From positions 1 through 24,951 of IMG/VR virus record IMGVR_UViG_3300031787_000780: a stretch of DNA of 24,951 bases; one strand, 5' to 3'. The position numbers were made by a program, and so were the translations under genes. This DNA comes from a virus. Shown here piece by piece: positions 1-6,251 of this stretch (the first letter of the stretch is position 1; each line of letters starts with the position of its first letter). A model generated the notes under the pieces. That model saw nothing but the letters and a program-made list of their open reading frames with translations. It was not told the DNA's origin and did not search any database.

Positions 1-78
1 CGTACTCCTTTAAAGGGTAAACTTCGGAAACGTAATAAGGGATTACTCCCCTATACTAGCATATTTTGCCGATTGTGC

Positions 79-156
79 GCGTCCGTTCGTGTCCGCGAGC
101 ATCCGCTGCGAAAACTCCTTTCTTCGAGAAGGAGTTTCGCGGATGCGGACGGACGC
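79..156. repeat. TCCG-phased dyad 1, upstream of terS
   Basis: The left side carries GCGTCCGTTCGTGTCCGC (79-96), with TCCG at 82, 92 and 102, exactly one helical turn apart. The right side (139-155) is an inverted copy of the same motif; read on the minus strand it is CGTCCGTCCGCATCCGC. The core is ATCCGC (101-106), ACTCCTT (114-120), an 8-base loop, AAGGAGT (129-135) and GCGGAT (139-144). The same order of elements recurs at 1142-1219, just before terL. The dyad is visible directly. A role as regulator operator, terminase recognition site or integrase arm site is inference. Confidence 0.75.
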
Positions 157-276
157 CATCGGTTGCTGCTTCGGATGCGTTTAAAAGCCCTTGGCCGATT
201 TTTAAAGGGCCGGCAATGGTTCCGGCCGCTGTCAAGTGTTTTGATTGATCCTAGCGCGATTCAACAAAGCCTTGCA

Positions 277-285
277 TGGTATTCT
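277..285 (+). promoter_or_regulatory. Extended -10-like element abutting terS
   Basis: TGgTATTCT followed by six bases and then the ATG at 292. It matches the TGn extended -10 form with conserved T, A and T at the key positions, but there is no clear -35. The same 18-base arrangement ends in the start codons at 1235 and 2813. If it is a promoter, transcription would begin at or next to the ATG, giving a leaderless message. No AGGAG-type ribosome site is present here, which favours a promoter reading at this copy. Confidence 0.45.
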
Positions 286-291
286 GTGGGC

Positions 292-810
292 ATGGCTTCC
301 TCTCTCTCGCCAGAAACCCGGCAACGCATAGCCGACGCATGGCCGGGCATCCTGCAGGCAATCCGTGACGGTGAGCGCGCCGACAAGACCTGCGCGGCGC
401 ACGGGTTCAGCCCGGCGCAAGTCTGGCTATTCCGCAACGCTGCGCCGGAATTGCGCGCAGCCTGGCAAGACGCCATGAAAGATAGCGCCGACGCGTTTTT
501 TAATCGCGCCATTGCTGCAGCTGAGAACGCCGCGGAGAATCCCAAGGCTGCGCGCGTTATGCTGGCGGCCTATCAATGGGCCGCGGAAAAGCGGGATCCG
601 GATAAATACGGCCAGCGCACCAGGGCGGATATTAACGTTAAGACTGTAGACTTGACCGGGATTATTGCCGACGCCAATGCGCGATTAATCGCTGCGCGCC
701 AGCATCGCGTTATAGACGTGACCCCTAGTAATTGCGGCGCCGGGGAAGCTCGCGCTCACGCCTTGCCGGCGATCAACGCAGCAATCGCACAAGCGGCCGA
801 CTTGTTTTAG
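292..810 (+). CDS. Terminase small subunit (probable)
   Basis: A 172-residue protein with the size and layout of phage small terminases, which bind the packaging site and hand DNA to the large subunit. An N-terminal helical region with a helix-turn-helix-like stretch (about residues 10-55, running through DKTCAAHGFSPAQVWLF) is followed by a helical middle rich in Ala. The segment KRDPDKYGQRTRADINVK (about 101-118), with its DPxxYG core, is typical of these proteins just before the C-terminal tail. The ATG at 292 is chosen over the upstream in-frame start because the region before it is occupied by dyads and the homology-like part starts here. The gene precedes the large subunit but is separated from it by 424 non-coding bases, which is unusual because the two normally abut. 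The assignment rests on position and motif style and is likely, not certain. Confidence 0.75.
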   Translation: MASSLSPETRQRIADAWPGILQAIRDGERADKTCAAHGFSPAQVWLFRNAAPELRAAWQDAMKDSADAFFNRAIAAAENAAENPKAARVMLAAYQWAAEKRDPDKYGQRTRADINVKTVDLTGIIADANARLIAARQHRVIDVTPSNCGAGEARAHALPAINAAIAQAADLF

Positions 811-888
811 GTTGGCGCCTGCTCGCATCCTGGTGATTGCTGCCTCGCACAATCGGCCCGTTAGTCCACACTGCGCATTGACCTAGTG

Positions 889-901
889 TAACTCATTGAT
901 T
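889..901 (-). promoter_or_regulatory. Candidate IHF binding site
   Basis: Read on the minus strand, the 13 bases are AATCAATGAGTTA, a full match to the IHF consensus WATCAANNNNTTR. At equal base frequencies this consensus would be expected about 0.01 times in a gap of this size, counting both strands. IHF bends DNA and in lambda-type cos sites helps terminase assemble, which fits a site beside terS. Occupation by IHF is inference. Confidence 0.5.
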
Positions 902-1003
902 GCGTTAGGTTGTTGCGCTGCAAGGTGAGTTTACATAATACACGTTATAGGTCGAATGCGCACCTAAGTCCTTGATTTTGCAGGATGCAGGCAAAGGCAC
1001 CAG

Positions 1004-1034
1004 GCCGCCCCCTCGTGTTTTGTGAGGCGGGGGG
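1004..1034. repeat. G-rich hairpin in the terS-terL gap
   Basis: CCGCCCCCTC pairs with GAGGCGGGGGG across a 9-base T/G loop, with small bulges. It is followed by further G runs at 1042-1045 and 1048-1051. No T tract follows on the + strand, so it is not a standard terminator. The G runs could support an imperfect quadruplex, but only three runs of three or more are present. Confidence 0.4.
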
Positions 1035-1141
1035 TGCAGGCGGGGTAGGGGCCGGAATCGAGCGCGAGCACTGGAGCGGGTATAGTGCAAGCCGACTGCG
1101 CGCAAAAATTATAAAAAATAAAATAATAAAAATTATCTGGC

Positions 1142-1219
1142 CATCCGTCCGCATCCGAAAAGTTCCGGTTTTGCGTCCGTCCTTATCCGCCAACTCTCAA
1201 GAGTGGCGGATAACGGATG
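1142..1219. repeat. TCCG-phased dyad 2, upstream of terL
   Basis: Direct copies CATCCGTCCGCATCCG (1142-1157) and GCGTCCGTCCTTATCCGC (1173-1190) resemble the copies in dyad 1; the second matches the 79-96 copy at 15 of 18 positions. TCCG occurs at 1144, 1154, 1164, 1176 and 1186. A nearly perfect inverted repeat follows: TTATCCGCC plus ACTCT (1183-1197, one bulged A), a 2-base centre, and AGAGTGGCGGATAA (1200-1213). The core order ATCCGC, ACTC, GAGT, GCGGAT is the same as in dyad 1. It overlaps where a -35 for the terL element would lie, so an operator role is plausible. Confidence 0.78.
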
Positions 1220-1228
1220 TGGTAGGCT
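1220..1228 (+). promoter_or_regulatory. Extended -10-like element abutting terL
   Basis: TGgTAGGCT, then GTTGGC, then the terL ATG at 1235, the same spacing as at terS. The AGG inside it could instead be a short Shine-Dalgarno eight bases from the ATG, so the two readings compete here. The dyad ending at 1213 sits directly upstream. Confidence 0.4.
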
Positions 1229-1234
1229 GTTGGC

Positions 1235-2800
1235 ATGAGAGGCACACCGCAGCACGAAGCGGAGATCATGGCGCAGATACTGGCGCTCCGTGACGACCCG
1301 TACACCTTCGTCCACTACGCCTACCCTTGGGGCCGCAAGGGCACGGCCTTCGAGCACTACGAGGTGCCGCGCCGGTGGCAGTTGGACGACTTCATGCGGC
1401 TGGCCGAACACGTTCAGGAGCAGGTGTTCCGGCATGAAAACAAGCTGCCGCTCAAGATGTGGCGGGAAGCGCGCAGTTCCGGCCGCGGTCCTGGCAAGTC
1501 CGCCAAGTTCGGCATGGCCGCCCACTGGCACATGAGCACGCACATCGGTTCGACGACCATCGTCACTGCCAATACCGAGGGCCAGCTGCGCAGCCGCACG
1601 TTTCCAGAGTTCGCCGTGTGGTTCGGTGCGGCGATCAACAGCCACTGGTTCAGCCTGGAAACCATGCGCATCGTGCCGGAGACGTGGCTGCTCGAGATCG
1701 TCCGCCGGCTGCCGGAAGAAGGCGGCCTTGGCATCGACCCGAAATACTGGTTCGTGCAGGGTCAGACTTGGAGCGAGGACAACCCTAACGCCTTTGCCGG
1801 CGTCCACAACCCTTACGGCCTGCTGCTGCAGATGGATGAGGCGGCCGGCATACCGAGCGAAATCTGGAACGTGTCGGAGGGCTTTTTCACCGAGCAGAAC
1901 CCGTATCGGTTCTGGATGGCCGCGTCCCAGATGCGCTCGCGGCAGGGCCGGTTCTTCGAGCTGTTCAACGATCCGCAGATGGGGCAGGGCTGGGATCTGC
2001 GCACGCTGTCCACCCGCGGCATGGAGGGCGTGGACCAGACCGTGGTCGAGGACCAGATCAAACGGTATGGCGAGGACTCCGACTTCGTGCGGGTGGAGAT
2101 TCTGGGCCTGCCGCCTCGGACATCCGAGGACCAGTTCATCCCGTGGGACGCGGTGCGGGCGGCACAGCAGAACGACCTGGTGCGGGACTACGGCGAGCCG
2201 TTGATTCTGGGCATCGACCCGGCGCCGCGCGGCAAGACCGCTTGGCGGTTTCGGCAAGGGCGCAATGCGCGGGACTGTTGCGGAAACGCAACAAAGGGGT
2301 CGTGGCTGGCGATGGACAACGTGCAGATCGCGGACCGGGTGCTGGAGTTGGACGGCAAGTACAAGCCGGACGCCATCTGCATCGACTTCGGTATGGGCAC
2401 CGGCGTCATCGACATCCTGAAACGCAAGCGCACCCATGGCCGAATTCACGAAGTCAAGTTCGGAGATGCGGCCCACGACAAGGGCAGCGAGTACGCCACC
2501 CACGCCATCGAACTCTGGGCGCGGATGCGCGACTGGCTGCCTGGCGGCATGGTCGAAAAAGACAACGGCGAGAAAGGTTCGCTGTCCCAGCAGATAACCG
2601 ACCGGGGCTGGAAGTGGAGCGGGCGCGAGGACAACAAGAAGATCCTTGAAACAAAAGACGAAATGAAGCGCCGGGGCGTGGCCTCGCCGGACGATGCGGA
2701 CGCGCTGGCCTGCACCTTCGAGGTCAACCCGCCCCGGGTGGATGCCGGCAAGCGGGGGCAGGCTATCAAGGTGGATGGGGTGTCGGATTGGATGGTGTGA
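1235..2800 (+). CDS. terL: Terminase large subunit
   Basis: A 521-residue packaging motor ATPase and nuclease that translocates DNA into the procapsid and cuts it. The N-terminal segment DDPYTFVHYAYPWG (20-33) and the following HYEVPRRWQ are typical of podovirus and siphovirus large terminases. Walker A is GRGPGKS (83-89, Lys88). Walker B is LLLQMDE (196-202, Asp201 and Glu202). The RNase H-like nuclease shows LGIDPA (Asp328), ICIDFGMGTG (Asp384) and SPDDADALA (Asp486, Asp487, Asp489), so all catalytic acidic positions are present. Full length. ATG 1235 is preferred; an internal ATG at 1268 would keep every motif and has GGAG just before it, but spaced only three bases. It lies downstream of dyad 2, and its stop codon overlaps the next putative -10 element. 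Confidence 0.97.
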   Translation: MRGTPQHEAEIMAQILALRDDPYTFVHYAYPWGRKGTAFEHYEVPRRWQLDDFMRLAEHVQEQVFRHENKLPLKMWREARSSGRGPGKSAKFGMAAHWHMSTHIGSTTIVTANTEGQLRSRTFPEFAVWFGAAINSHWFSLETMRIVPETWLLEIVRRLPEEGGLGIDPKYWFVQGQTWSEDNPNAFAGVHNPYGLLLQMDEAAGIPSEIWNVSEGFFTEQNPYRFWMAASQMRSRQGRFFELFNDPQMGQGWDLRTLSTRGMEGVDQTVVEDQIKRYGEDSDFVRVEILGLPPRTSEDQFIPWDAVRAAQQNDLVRDYGEPLILGIDPAPRGKTAWRFRQGRNARDCCGNATKGSWLAMDNVQIADRVLELDGKYKPDAICIDFGMGTGVIDILKRKRTHGRIHEVKFGDAAHDKGSEYATHAIELWARMRDWLPGGMVEKDNGEKGSLSQQITDRGWKWSGREDNKKILETKDEMKRRGVASPDDADALACTFEVNPPRVDAGKRGQAIKVDGVSDWMV

Positions 2801-2806
2801 TAGGAT
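2798..2806 (+). promoter_or_regulatory. Extended -10-like element abutting gene 2813
   Basis: TGaTAGGAT, then GATGGC, then ATG at 2813. The TGA is the stop codon of the large terminase. AGGA lies seven bases before the ATG, which is good Shine-Dalgarno spacing, so this copy may be only a ribosome site. Its likeness to the copies at 277 and 1220 is what makes a promoter worth considering. Confidence 0.35.
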
Positions 2807-2812
2807 GATGGC

Positions 2813-3055
2813 ATGAGCGGAATCTTAGGCAAACCCAGCGCGCCGGTGATGGCCCCGGTGCCGCCGAATCCGTCGAACGACCGGGCGGCCGAACAGCAAC
2901 GCCTCGAGGCCGAGCGCGCGGCGCTGGCCGACCAGCGGGCGCGCGGCCGCGCATCGACCATTGCCGGCGGTGGGTTGTCCATGGAGACGGCGCAGATGGC
3001 GCGCGGGGCCGAGCGGCAGCAGCAGCGCTTCGCGGCGCGGGAGATGCTAGGGTGA
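2813..3055 (+). CDS. Small Pro/Ala-rich phage protein
   Basis: 80 residues with a proline-rich start (PSAPVMAPVPPNPSN, 8-22), then a charged helix (about 24-45) with RGRASTIAGGG (44-54), then an Arg/Gln-rich tail. Short proteins with a Pro-rich head and an RG(R)ASTI-type motif are common in the head gene clusters of podoviruses, where they are often annotated only as hypothetical or minor structural. A role in head assembly is inferred from position between terminase and portal. There is no membrane segment. It lies 12 bases after terL, and its stop overlaps the next start. Confidence 0.72.
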   Translation: MSGILGKPSAPVMAPVPPNPSNDRAAEQQRLEAERAALADQRARGRASTIAGGGLSMETAQMARGAERQQQRFAAREMLG

Positions 3056-3240
3056 AGCGGCACAACGTCCGGGTGGCCGAGCGCGTTGCAAAGCTGTCCG
3101 CCGAAATCCCGGAGGACGACTACTGTGAGGGCGTCATGCCGCTGGCGATCGGGCACTTCATGCTGGACCGCATGCGCAGCCACGGTCGCGCCAAGGAACG
3201 CAACGCGCCGGTTCGCCAGATTCGGGGTGGCCGTCGGTGA
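3052..3240 (+). CDS. Hypothetical small basic protein
   Basis: 62 residues, GTG start overlapping the previous TGA (GTGA), and itself overlapping the portal start by four bases, so it is translationally coupled on both sides. The product is basic, with Arg/Lys clusters at both ends and a central acidic turn, EIPEDDYCEG (18-27), followed by a hydrophobic helix (VMPLAIGHFMLDRM). I do not recognise the family. Position between terminase and portal suggests a head or packaging accessory. Confidence rests on the tight overlaps and on codon use like its neighbours. Confidence 0.68.
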   Translation: MKRHNVRVAERVAKLSAEIPEDDYCEGVMPLAIGHFMLDRMRSHGRAKERNAPVRQIRGGRR

Positions 3241-4880
3241 GCGACCGCACGCAGTTCCACATCCAGAAGCTGGGGGCGTTGCGGCAGGAGCGCGGCAACT
3301 GGAACCAGCAATGGGAAGAAGCGGCCTCGCTGATTATCCCGGCGCACCGCAATTCGTTCCAGTCGTACGGCATGGACAACGCCTACGGCAACACCGGGCA
3401 GAAGAAAACCGAGCACCAGTTTGACGCCACGGTGGGTATCGCCGCGCAGCGTTTCGCTGCGGTGATCGAGTCGCTGTGTACGCCGCAGAATCAGGAATGG
3501 CATCGGCTGGTGCCGGCCGACAAGACGTTGAAGCGCAACCGCGCGGTGCGCCTGTTCTTTGACGAACTGAACCAGCGGCTGTTTGAACTGCGCCGGCGCC
3601 CGGTGGCCAACTTTGTTGGCAACAGCCAGCAAGTCTATCTGTCGCTGGGCGTGTACGGCAACGGGCAGATTTTCGTCGATCAGCCCGACGACGAGCCGGG
3701 TCTGCGCTACCGCAACATGCACCTGGGCGAAGTCTACTACGTCGAGAACCACGCCGGCATTGTAGACTCGTTCTATCGGGCGTTTTATCTGAGCGCCCGC
3801 CAGATCGTGCAGATGTTTTCGAAACCCGGCGATTCGGTGCCCGAGGAGATCAAGGAGAAGTTGAAGAATCCGACGCAAGCCGAGCAAAAGATGGAAGTTT
3901 TGCATTGCGTCTACCCGCGCGAGGACTACGACCAGCGGCGGGTTGACCCCCGCGGCATGCGCTACGCTTCGTTGTACATCCTGAAAGATTCGCAGCACGA
4001 ACTGCGCGAGTCCGGGTTCAACAGTTTCCCGATGCCGACCGCGCGTTACACCCAGGTCAGCGGCGAGACGTACGGCCGCGGTCCGGCGCAGTGGGTGCTG
4101 CCGTCGATCAAGGTGCTGAACGAGGAAAAGAAAACAGTCTTAAAGCAGGGCCAGCGCGTGGTGGATCCAGTGCTGCTGGCGCACGACGACAGCACGCTCG
4201 GCAGTTTCAGCCTGCGCGCCGGGCACCTGAACCCCGGCACCATGAGCAAGGACGGCAAGCGATTGGTCGATGTGCTGCCGACCGGCAACATTGCAGTGGG
4301 CGACAAGTTGATGGAGATGGAGCGGTCGGTCATCAACGACGCGTTCCTGATTACGCTGTTCCAGATTCTGATCGACACGCCGCAGATGACGGCGACCGAA
4401 GTGCTGGAGCGGGCGCGCGAAAAGGGCATGCTGATTGCCCCGACCGCCGGCCGCATCAACTCCGAGTTCCTGGGCCGGCTGATCGAGCGCGAACTTGACC
4501 TGATGTTCCAGCAGGGGCTGATCCCGCCGCTGCCGCCCATCCTGCAGGACACCGAAGCGGCCGAGTATTTCATCGAGTACGACAGCCCGATGTCCCGGAT
4601 GCAACGCGCCGAAAAGGCCGCCGGCTTCATGCGGGCGTTGTCCGTGGCGGCCGAGTACGCCAAGAACACCGGTGACGTGTCGCCTCTGGACCATTTCAAC
4701 TTTGACGTGGCGATGCCGGAGATTCTGGACATCAACGGGGCGCCGACGGCGTGGACCCGTTCGATGGAAGAAGTTGAGCAGATTCGCGCCGGCCGCAACC
4801 AGCAGGCGCAAGACCAGCAGTTGATCGAGGCCGCGCCTGCCGTGGCGGGCCTGGCCAAGGTCGCACAACCCGGCGCTTGA
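3237..4880 (+). CDS. Portal (head-tail connector) protein
   Basis: A 547-residue podovirus-type connector, which forms the dodecameric ring at the capsid vertex through which DNA enters and leaves. Family features include WNQQWEEAASLIIPAHRNSF (22-41), the IESLCTPQNQEWHRL stretch (78-92), the SLGVYGNGQIFVD segment near residue 135, and the C-terminal half with MTATEVLERAREKGMLIAP followed by an FLGRLIERELDLMFQQGL helix. Length is normal for the head-tail connecting family of T7-like and BPP-1-like phages. The start is a GTG overlapping the upstream stop (GTGA), and no better start exists. The last ~25 residues are Gln/Ala-rich. It is followed by a candidate promoter at 4877. Confidence 0.95.
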   Translation: MSDRTQFHIQKLGALRQERGNWNQQWEEAASLIIPAHRNSFQSYGMDNAYGNTGQKKTEHQFDATVGIAAQRFAAVIESLCTPQNQEWHRLVPADKTLKRNRAVRLFFDELNQRLFELRRRPVANFVGNSQQVYLSLGVYGNGQIFVDQPDDEPGLRYRNMHLGEVYYVENHAGIVDSFYRAFYLSARQIVQMFSKPGDSVPEEIKEKLKNPTQAEQKMEVLHCVYPREDYDQRRVDPRGMRYASLYILKDSQHELRESGFNSFPMPTARYTQVSGETYGRGPAQWVLPSIKVLNEEKKTVLKQGQRVVDPVLLAHDDSTLGSFSLRAGHLNPGTMSKDGKRLVDVLPTGNIAVGDKLMEMERSVINDAFLITLFQILIDTPQMTATEVLERAREKGMLIAPTAGRINSEFLGRLIERELDLMFQQGLIPPLPPILQDTEAAEYFIEYDSPMSRMQRAEKAAGFMRALSVAAEYAKNTGDVSPLDHFNFDVAMPEILDINGAPTAWTRSMEEVEQIRAGRNQQAQDQQLIEAAPAVAGLAKVAQPGA

Positions 4881-4904
4881 CAGCCCCTGCCGGCGTGGTA
4901 GAGT
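4877..4904 (+). promoter_or_regulatory. Sigma70-like promoter after the portal gene
   Basis: TTGACA (4877-4882), a 16-base spacer, then TAGAGT (4899-4904) preceded by TGg, an extended -10. The -35 is a perfect match and overlaps the end of the portal gene. This is the best-formed sigma70-type promoter I found in the window. It would drive the Bbp19-like, glycosyltransferase and scaffold genes. Confidence 0.65.
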
Positions 4905-4948
4905 GTCGTTCTGAGGCACTGTCGCCTTCAAAGGAAACGCCTGACCTG

Positions 4949-4966
4949 ATGAAAGTCAGCCTGTGA
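4949..4966 (+). promoter_or_regulatory. Five-codon leader frame coupled to the next gene
   Basis: ATG AAA GTC AGC CTG TGA (MKVSL). It follows AAGGAA at 4931-4936, and its stop overlaps the GTG start at 4963. CTGAC (4941-4945) and GTCAG (4955-4959) form a small hairpin around it. The following gene has no ribosome site of its own, so re-initiation from this leader could supply its translation. This is inferred from layout only. Confidence 0.35.
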
Positions 4967-5229
4967 CGCGGGCCGAACTGATCGAAGTTGCCCGCCGGTT
5001 TCTGTTCCGCCGCCGGCACAACTACATTCTGACCTTCCGCAGCGCGCCGGGGCAGGAAGTCCTGCGCGATCTGGCGCCGTTCTGTTACGCGAATTCGTCC
5101 ACGTTCAAGCCCAACGAGCGCGAACACGTGTTGGCGGAAGGCCGCCGTGAAGTCTGGTTGCGGATTGCGAACCACCTCAACATGTCGCCCGAGGAACTGT
5201 GGCGGCTTTATGATGGACGGGAAAGCTGA
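4963..5229 (+). CDS. Bbp19-like phage protein
   Basis: An 88-residue protein resembling the short Bbp19-like proteins found in head modules of BPP-1-like and related phages. Typical features are the Phe/Tyr/Arg-rich start (ARRFLFRRRHNYILTF, 10-25), SAPGQEVLRDLAPFCYAN (27-44), and the middle ANSSTFKPNEREHVLAEGRR (43-62), ending in a helix. Function is unknown in the family; a head-assembly role is inferred from conserved position near portal and scaffold. GTG start with no clear ribosome site, possibly coupled to the five-codon frame just upstream. Its stop overlaps the next ATG by one base (TGATG). Confidence 0.8.
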   Translation: MTRAELIEVARRFLFRRRHNYILTFRSAPGQEVLRDLAPFCYANSSTFKPNEREHVLAEGRREVWLRIANHLNMSPEELWRLYDGRES

Positions 5230-6251
5230 TGTGGCGTAACGGCATCGAGTTGCTGTCGGACACGCAGTTCAACATGGTGTTCAACCACGGCGCGCTGGGC
5301 GATGTGATCTGTTCGCTGCCGGCGGCGGTCCATGCGCGGCGCACCCACGGCGACGCGCTGACCATCCGACTGTGGGTTCCGCCTTGGCAAATGGAATTGA
5401 TTGACCACCTGATGAAGCCCTACGGCAAGTTTGAGATCAGGGACTTTACCGACTTTCCGATGAAAAAAGTCGAGCGTGAGGGCTGGGGCATGGGGCCGGT
5501 GGCCATCAACCAGATGCCGTTCAACACGCACACCCGCAACCGGGTTCACATGGTTGACTATGCGTTCGGTTGTCTGCTCGACGCGCGACCGGAAAACATG
5601 GCCGAGCGCAGCTACCCGACCAAGGCACCGCTCGGCAAATCGCCGGTACATGCGCCCTACGTCGTGTTTCCGGTCGGGGCTACGTCCGAGAACAAGCTGT
5701 TCAAGGCGCACGTCATGGGGCCGGTCATCGAGTGGGCGCTGGACAACGACTGCACGCCCGTGCTGGTTGGCACCAAGACCAGCCACACGCACACGCAGAT
5801 CGGCGACGACGTATCCACCAAGCCTATCGACATCATCGACGAAGTGGACAAGCTGCCGAAGGCGCTGTTCGACGAGTGCGTTGACCTGCGCGAAAAGACA
5901 ACCCTGCTGGGCTTGCGCGATGTACTCGGCCACGCGGATGCGGTTGTGGGTGTCGATGGCGGCACGCTGCATTTGGCCGGCACGACCGACACCTGCATCA
6001 TCTACGCGCTCGGCACGACGTTGCCGAAGCACCGCTACATCGCGCGCCGCGGCAATCCGAATCACAAGATCCGTTATGTCGGCCCGCGCGATCTGGAGTG
6101 CGCCGGTTGCCAAAGCAACATGACGCTGATGTTCCACCACGACTTCCGGCACTGCGTCTACAAGGACAGCCTCTGCATGGACAAGCTGCACCCGGAAGAT
6201 TTTATCAACGGTCTGAAAGAACTTTTCAAGGAGTATCCGCATGCCGAATGA
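5229..6251 (+). CDS. GT9-like (heptosyltransferase-type) glycosyltransferase
   Basis: 340 residues with the two-domain GT-B pattern of the ADP-heptose:LPS heptosyltransferase group. The N-terminal domain has FNHGALGDVICSLPA (18-32), the usual nucleotide-fold start. The C-terminal domain starts near VVFPVGATSENKLF (145-158) and carries LLGLRDVLGHADAVVGVDGG followed by TLHLAGTTDTC (226-256), the donor-binding signature with an Asp-Gly-Gly-x-x-His order. Four cysteines follow (291, 294, 309, 316), as in many GT9-type proteins. The donor sugar and acceptor cannot be told from sequence. It is embedded in the head operon, overlapping the Bbp19-like gene by 1 base and the scaffold gene by 11, so it should be expressed late. 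It might modify capsid protein, DNA or host surface sugar. Fold confidence is high; biological role is open. Confidence 0.85.
   Translation: MWRNGIELLSDTQFNMVFNHGALGDVICSLPAAVHARRTHGDALTIRLWVPPWQMELIDHLMKPYGKFEIRDFTDFPMKKVEREGWGMGPVAINQMPFNTHTRNRVHMVDYAFGCLLDARPENMAERSYPTKAPLGKSPVHAPYVVFPVGATSENKLFKAHVMGPVIEWALDNDCTPVLVGTKTSHTHTQIGDDVSTKPIDIIDEVDKLPKALFDECVDLREKTTLLGLRDVLGHADAVVGVDGGTLHLAGTTDTCIIYALGTTLPKHRYIARRGNPNHKIRYVGPRDLECAGCQSNMTLMFHHDFRHCVYKDSLCMDKLHPEDFINGLKELFKEYPHAE

Larger units (their letters stand above)
1..291. other. Non-coding leader upstream of terS
   Basis: I see no convincing gene here. A frame open from base 73 runs into terS, but it crosses a long dyad and has no plausible ribosome site, so I treat it as non-coding. 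The stretch holds a 10-base palindrome (CCTTTAAAGG, 7-16), a lone TATACT at 52-57 without a matching -35, the TCCG-rich dyad listed separately (79-156), a GCCCTT/AAGGGC pair (187-192 with 205-210), and a GGCCGG/CCGGCC hairpin with an 8-base loop (208-227). What lies upstream of base 1 is unknown, so this could be the tail of a regulatory or packaging region. Confidence 0.6.
811..1234. other. 424-base gap between terS and terL
   Basis: No gene is supported. One frame (985-1293) is open, but its product is low-complexity, it crosses the terL start and it has no ribosome site. In order, the gap holds a perfect IHF consensus (889-901, minus), a CATAAT hexamer (934-939) 18 bases after a weak TTGTTG, a G-rich hairpin (1004-1034) continuing into G runs up to 1051, TATAGT (1081-1086), an A/T-only tract (about 1107-1135) that stands out in this GC-rich genome, and the second TCCG dyad (1142-1219). 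This density of DNA-structure signals beside terS suggests a packaging or control region. Confidence 0.7.

Noticed and set aside
52-57. TATACT near the window start as a promoter
   Set aside because: No matching -35 at normal spacing and no gene directly downstream.
73-291. Upstream extension of the small terminase frame
   Set aside because: Covers a long dyad and hairpins and gives Arg/Leu-rich sequence unlike terminases; the ATG at 292 begins the family-like part.
789-808. ACAAG/CTTGT hairpin with TTT at the end of terS
   Set aside because: Only five pairs and a short T run; too weak to call a terminator.
1029-1051. G-quadruplex in the terS-terL gap
   Set aside because: Only three runs of three or more G, so a canonical quadruplex is not supported; kept as a G-rich hairpin.
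985-1293. Open frame of 102 codons in the terS-terL gap
   Set aside because: Crosses an A/T-only tract, a dyad and the terL start; product is low-complexity and there is no ribosome site.
1133-2503. 456-codon minus-strand frame opposite terL
   Set aside because: The + strand frame has every terminase motif; the antisense product has His/Arg/Val bias typical of shadows.
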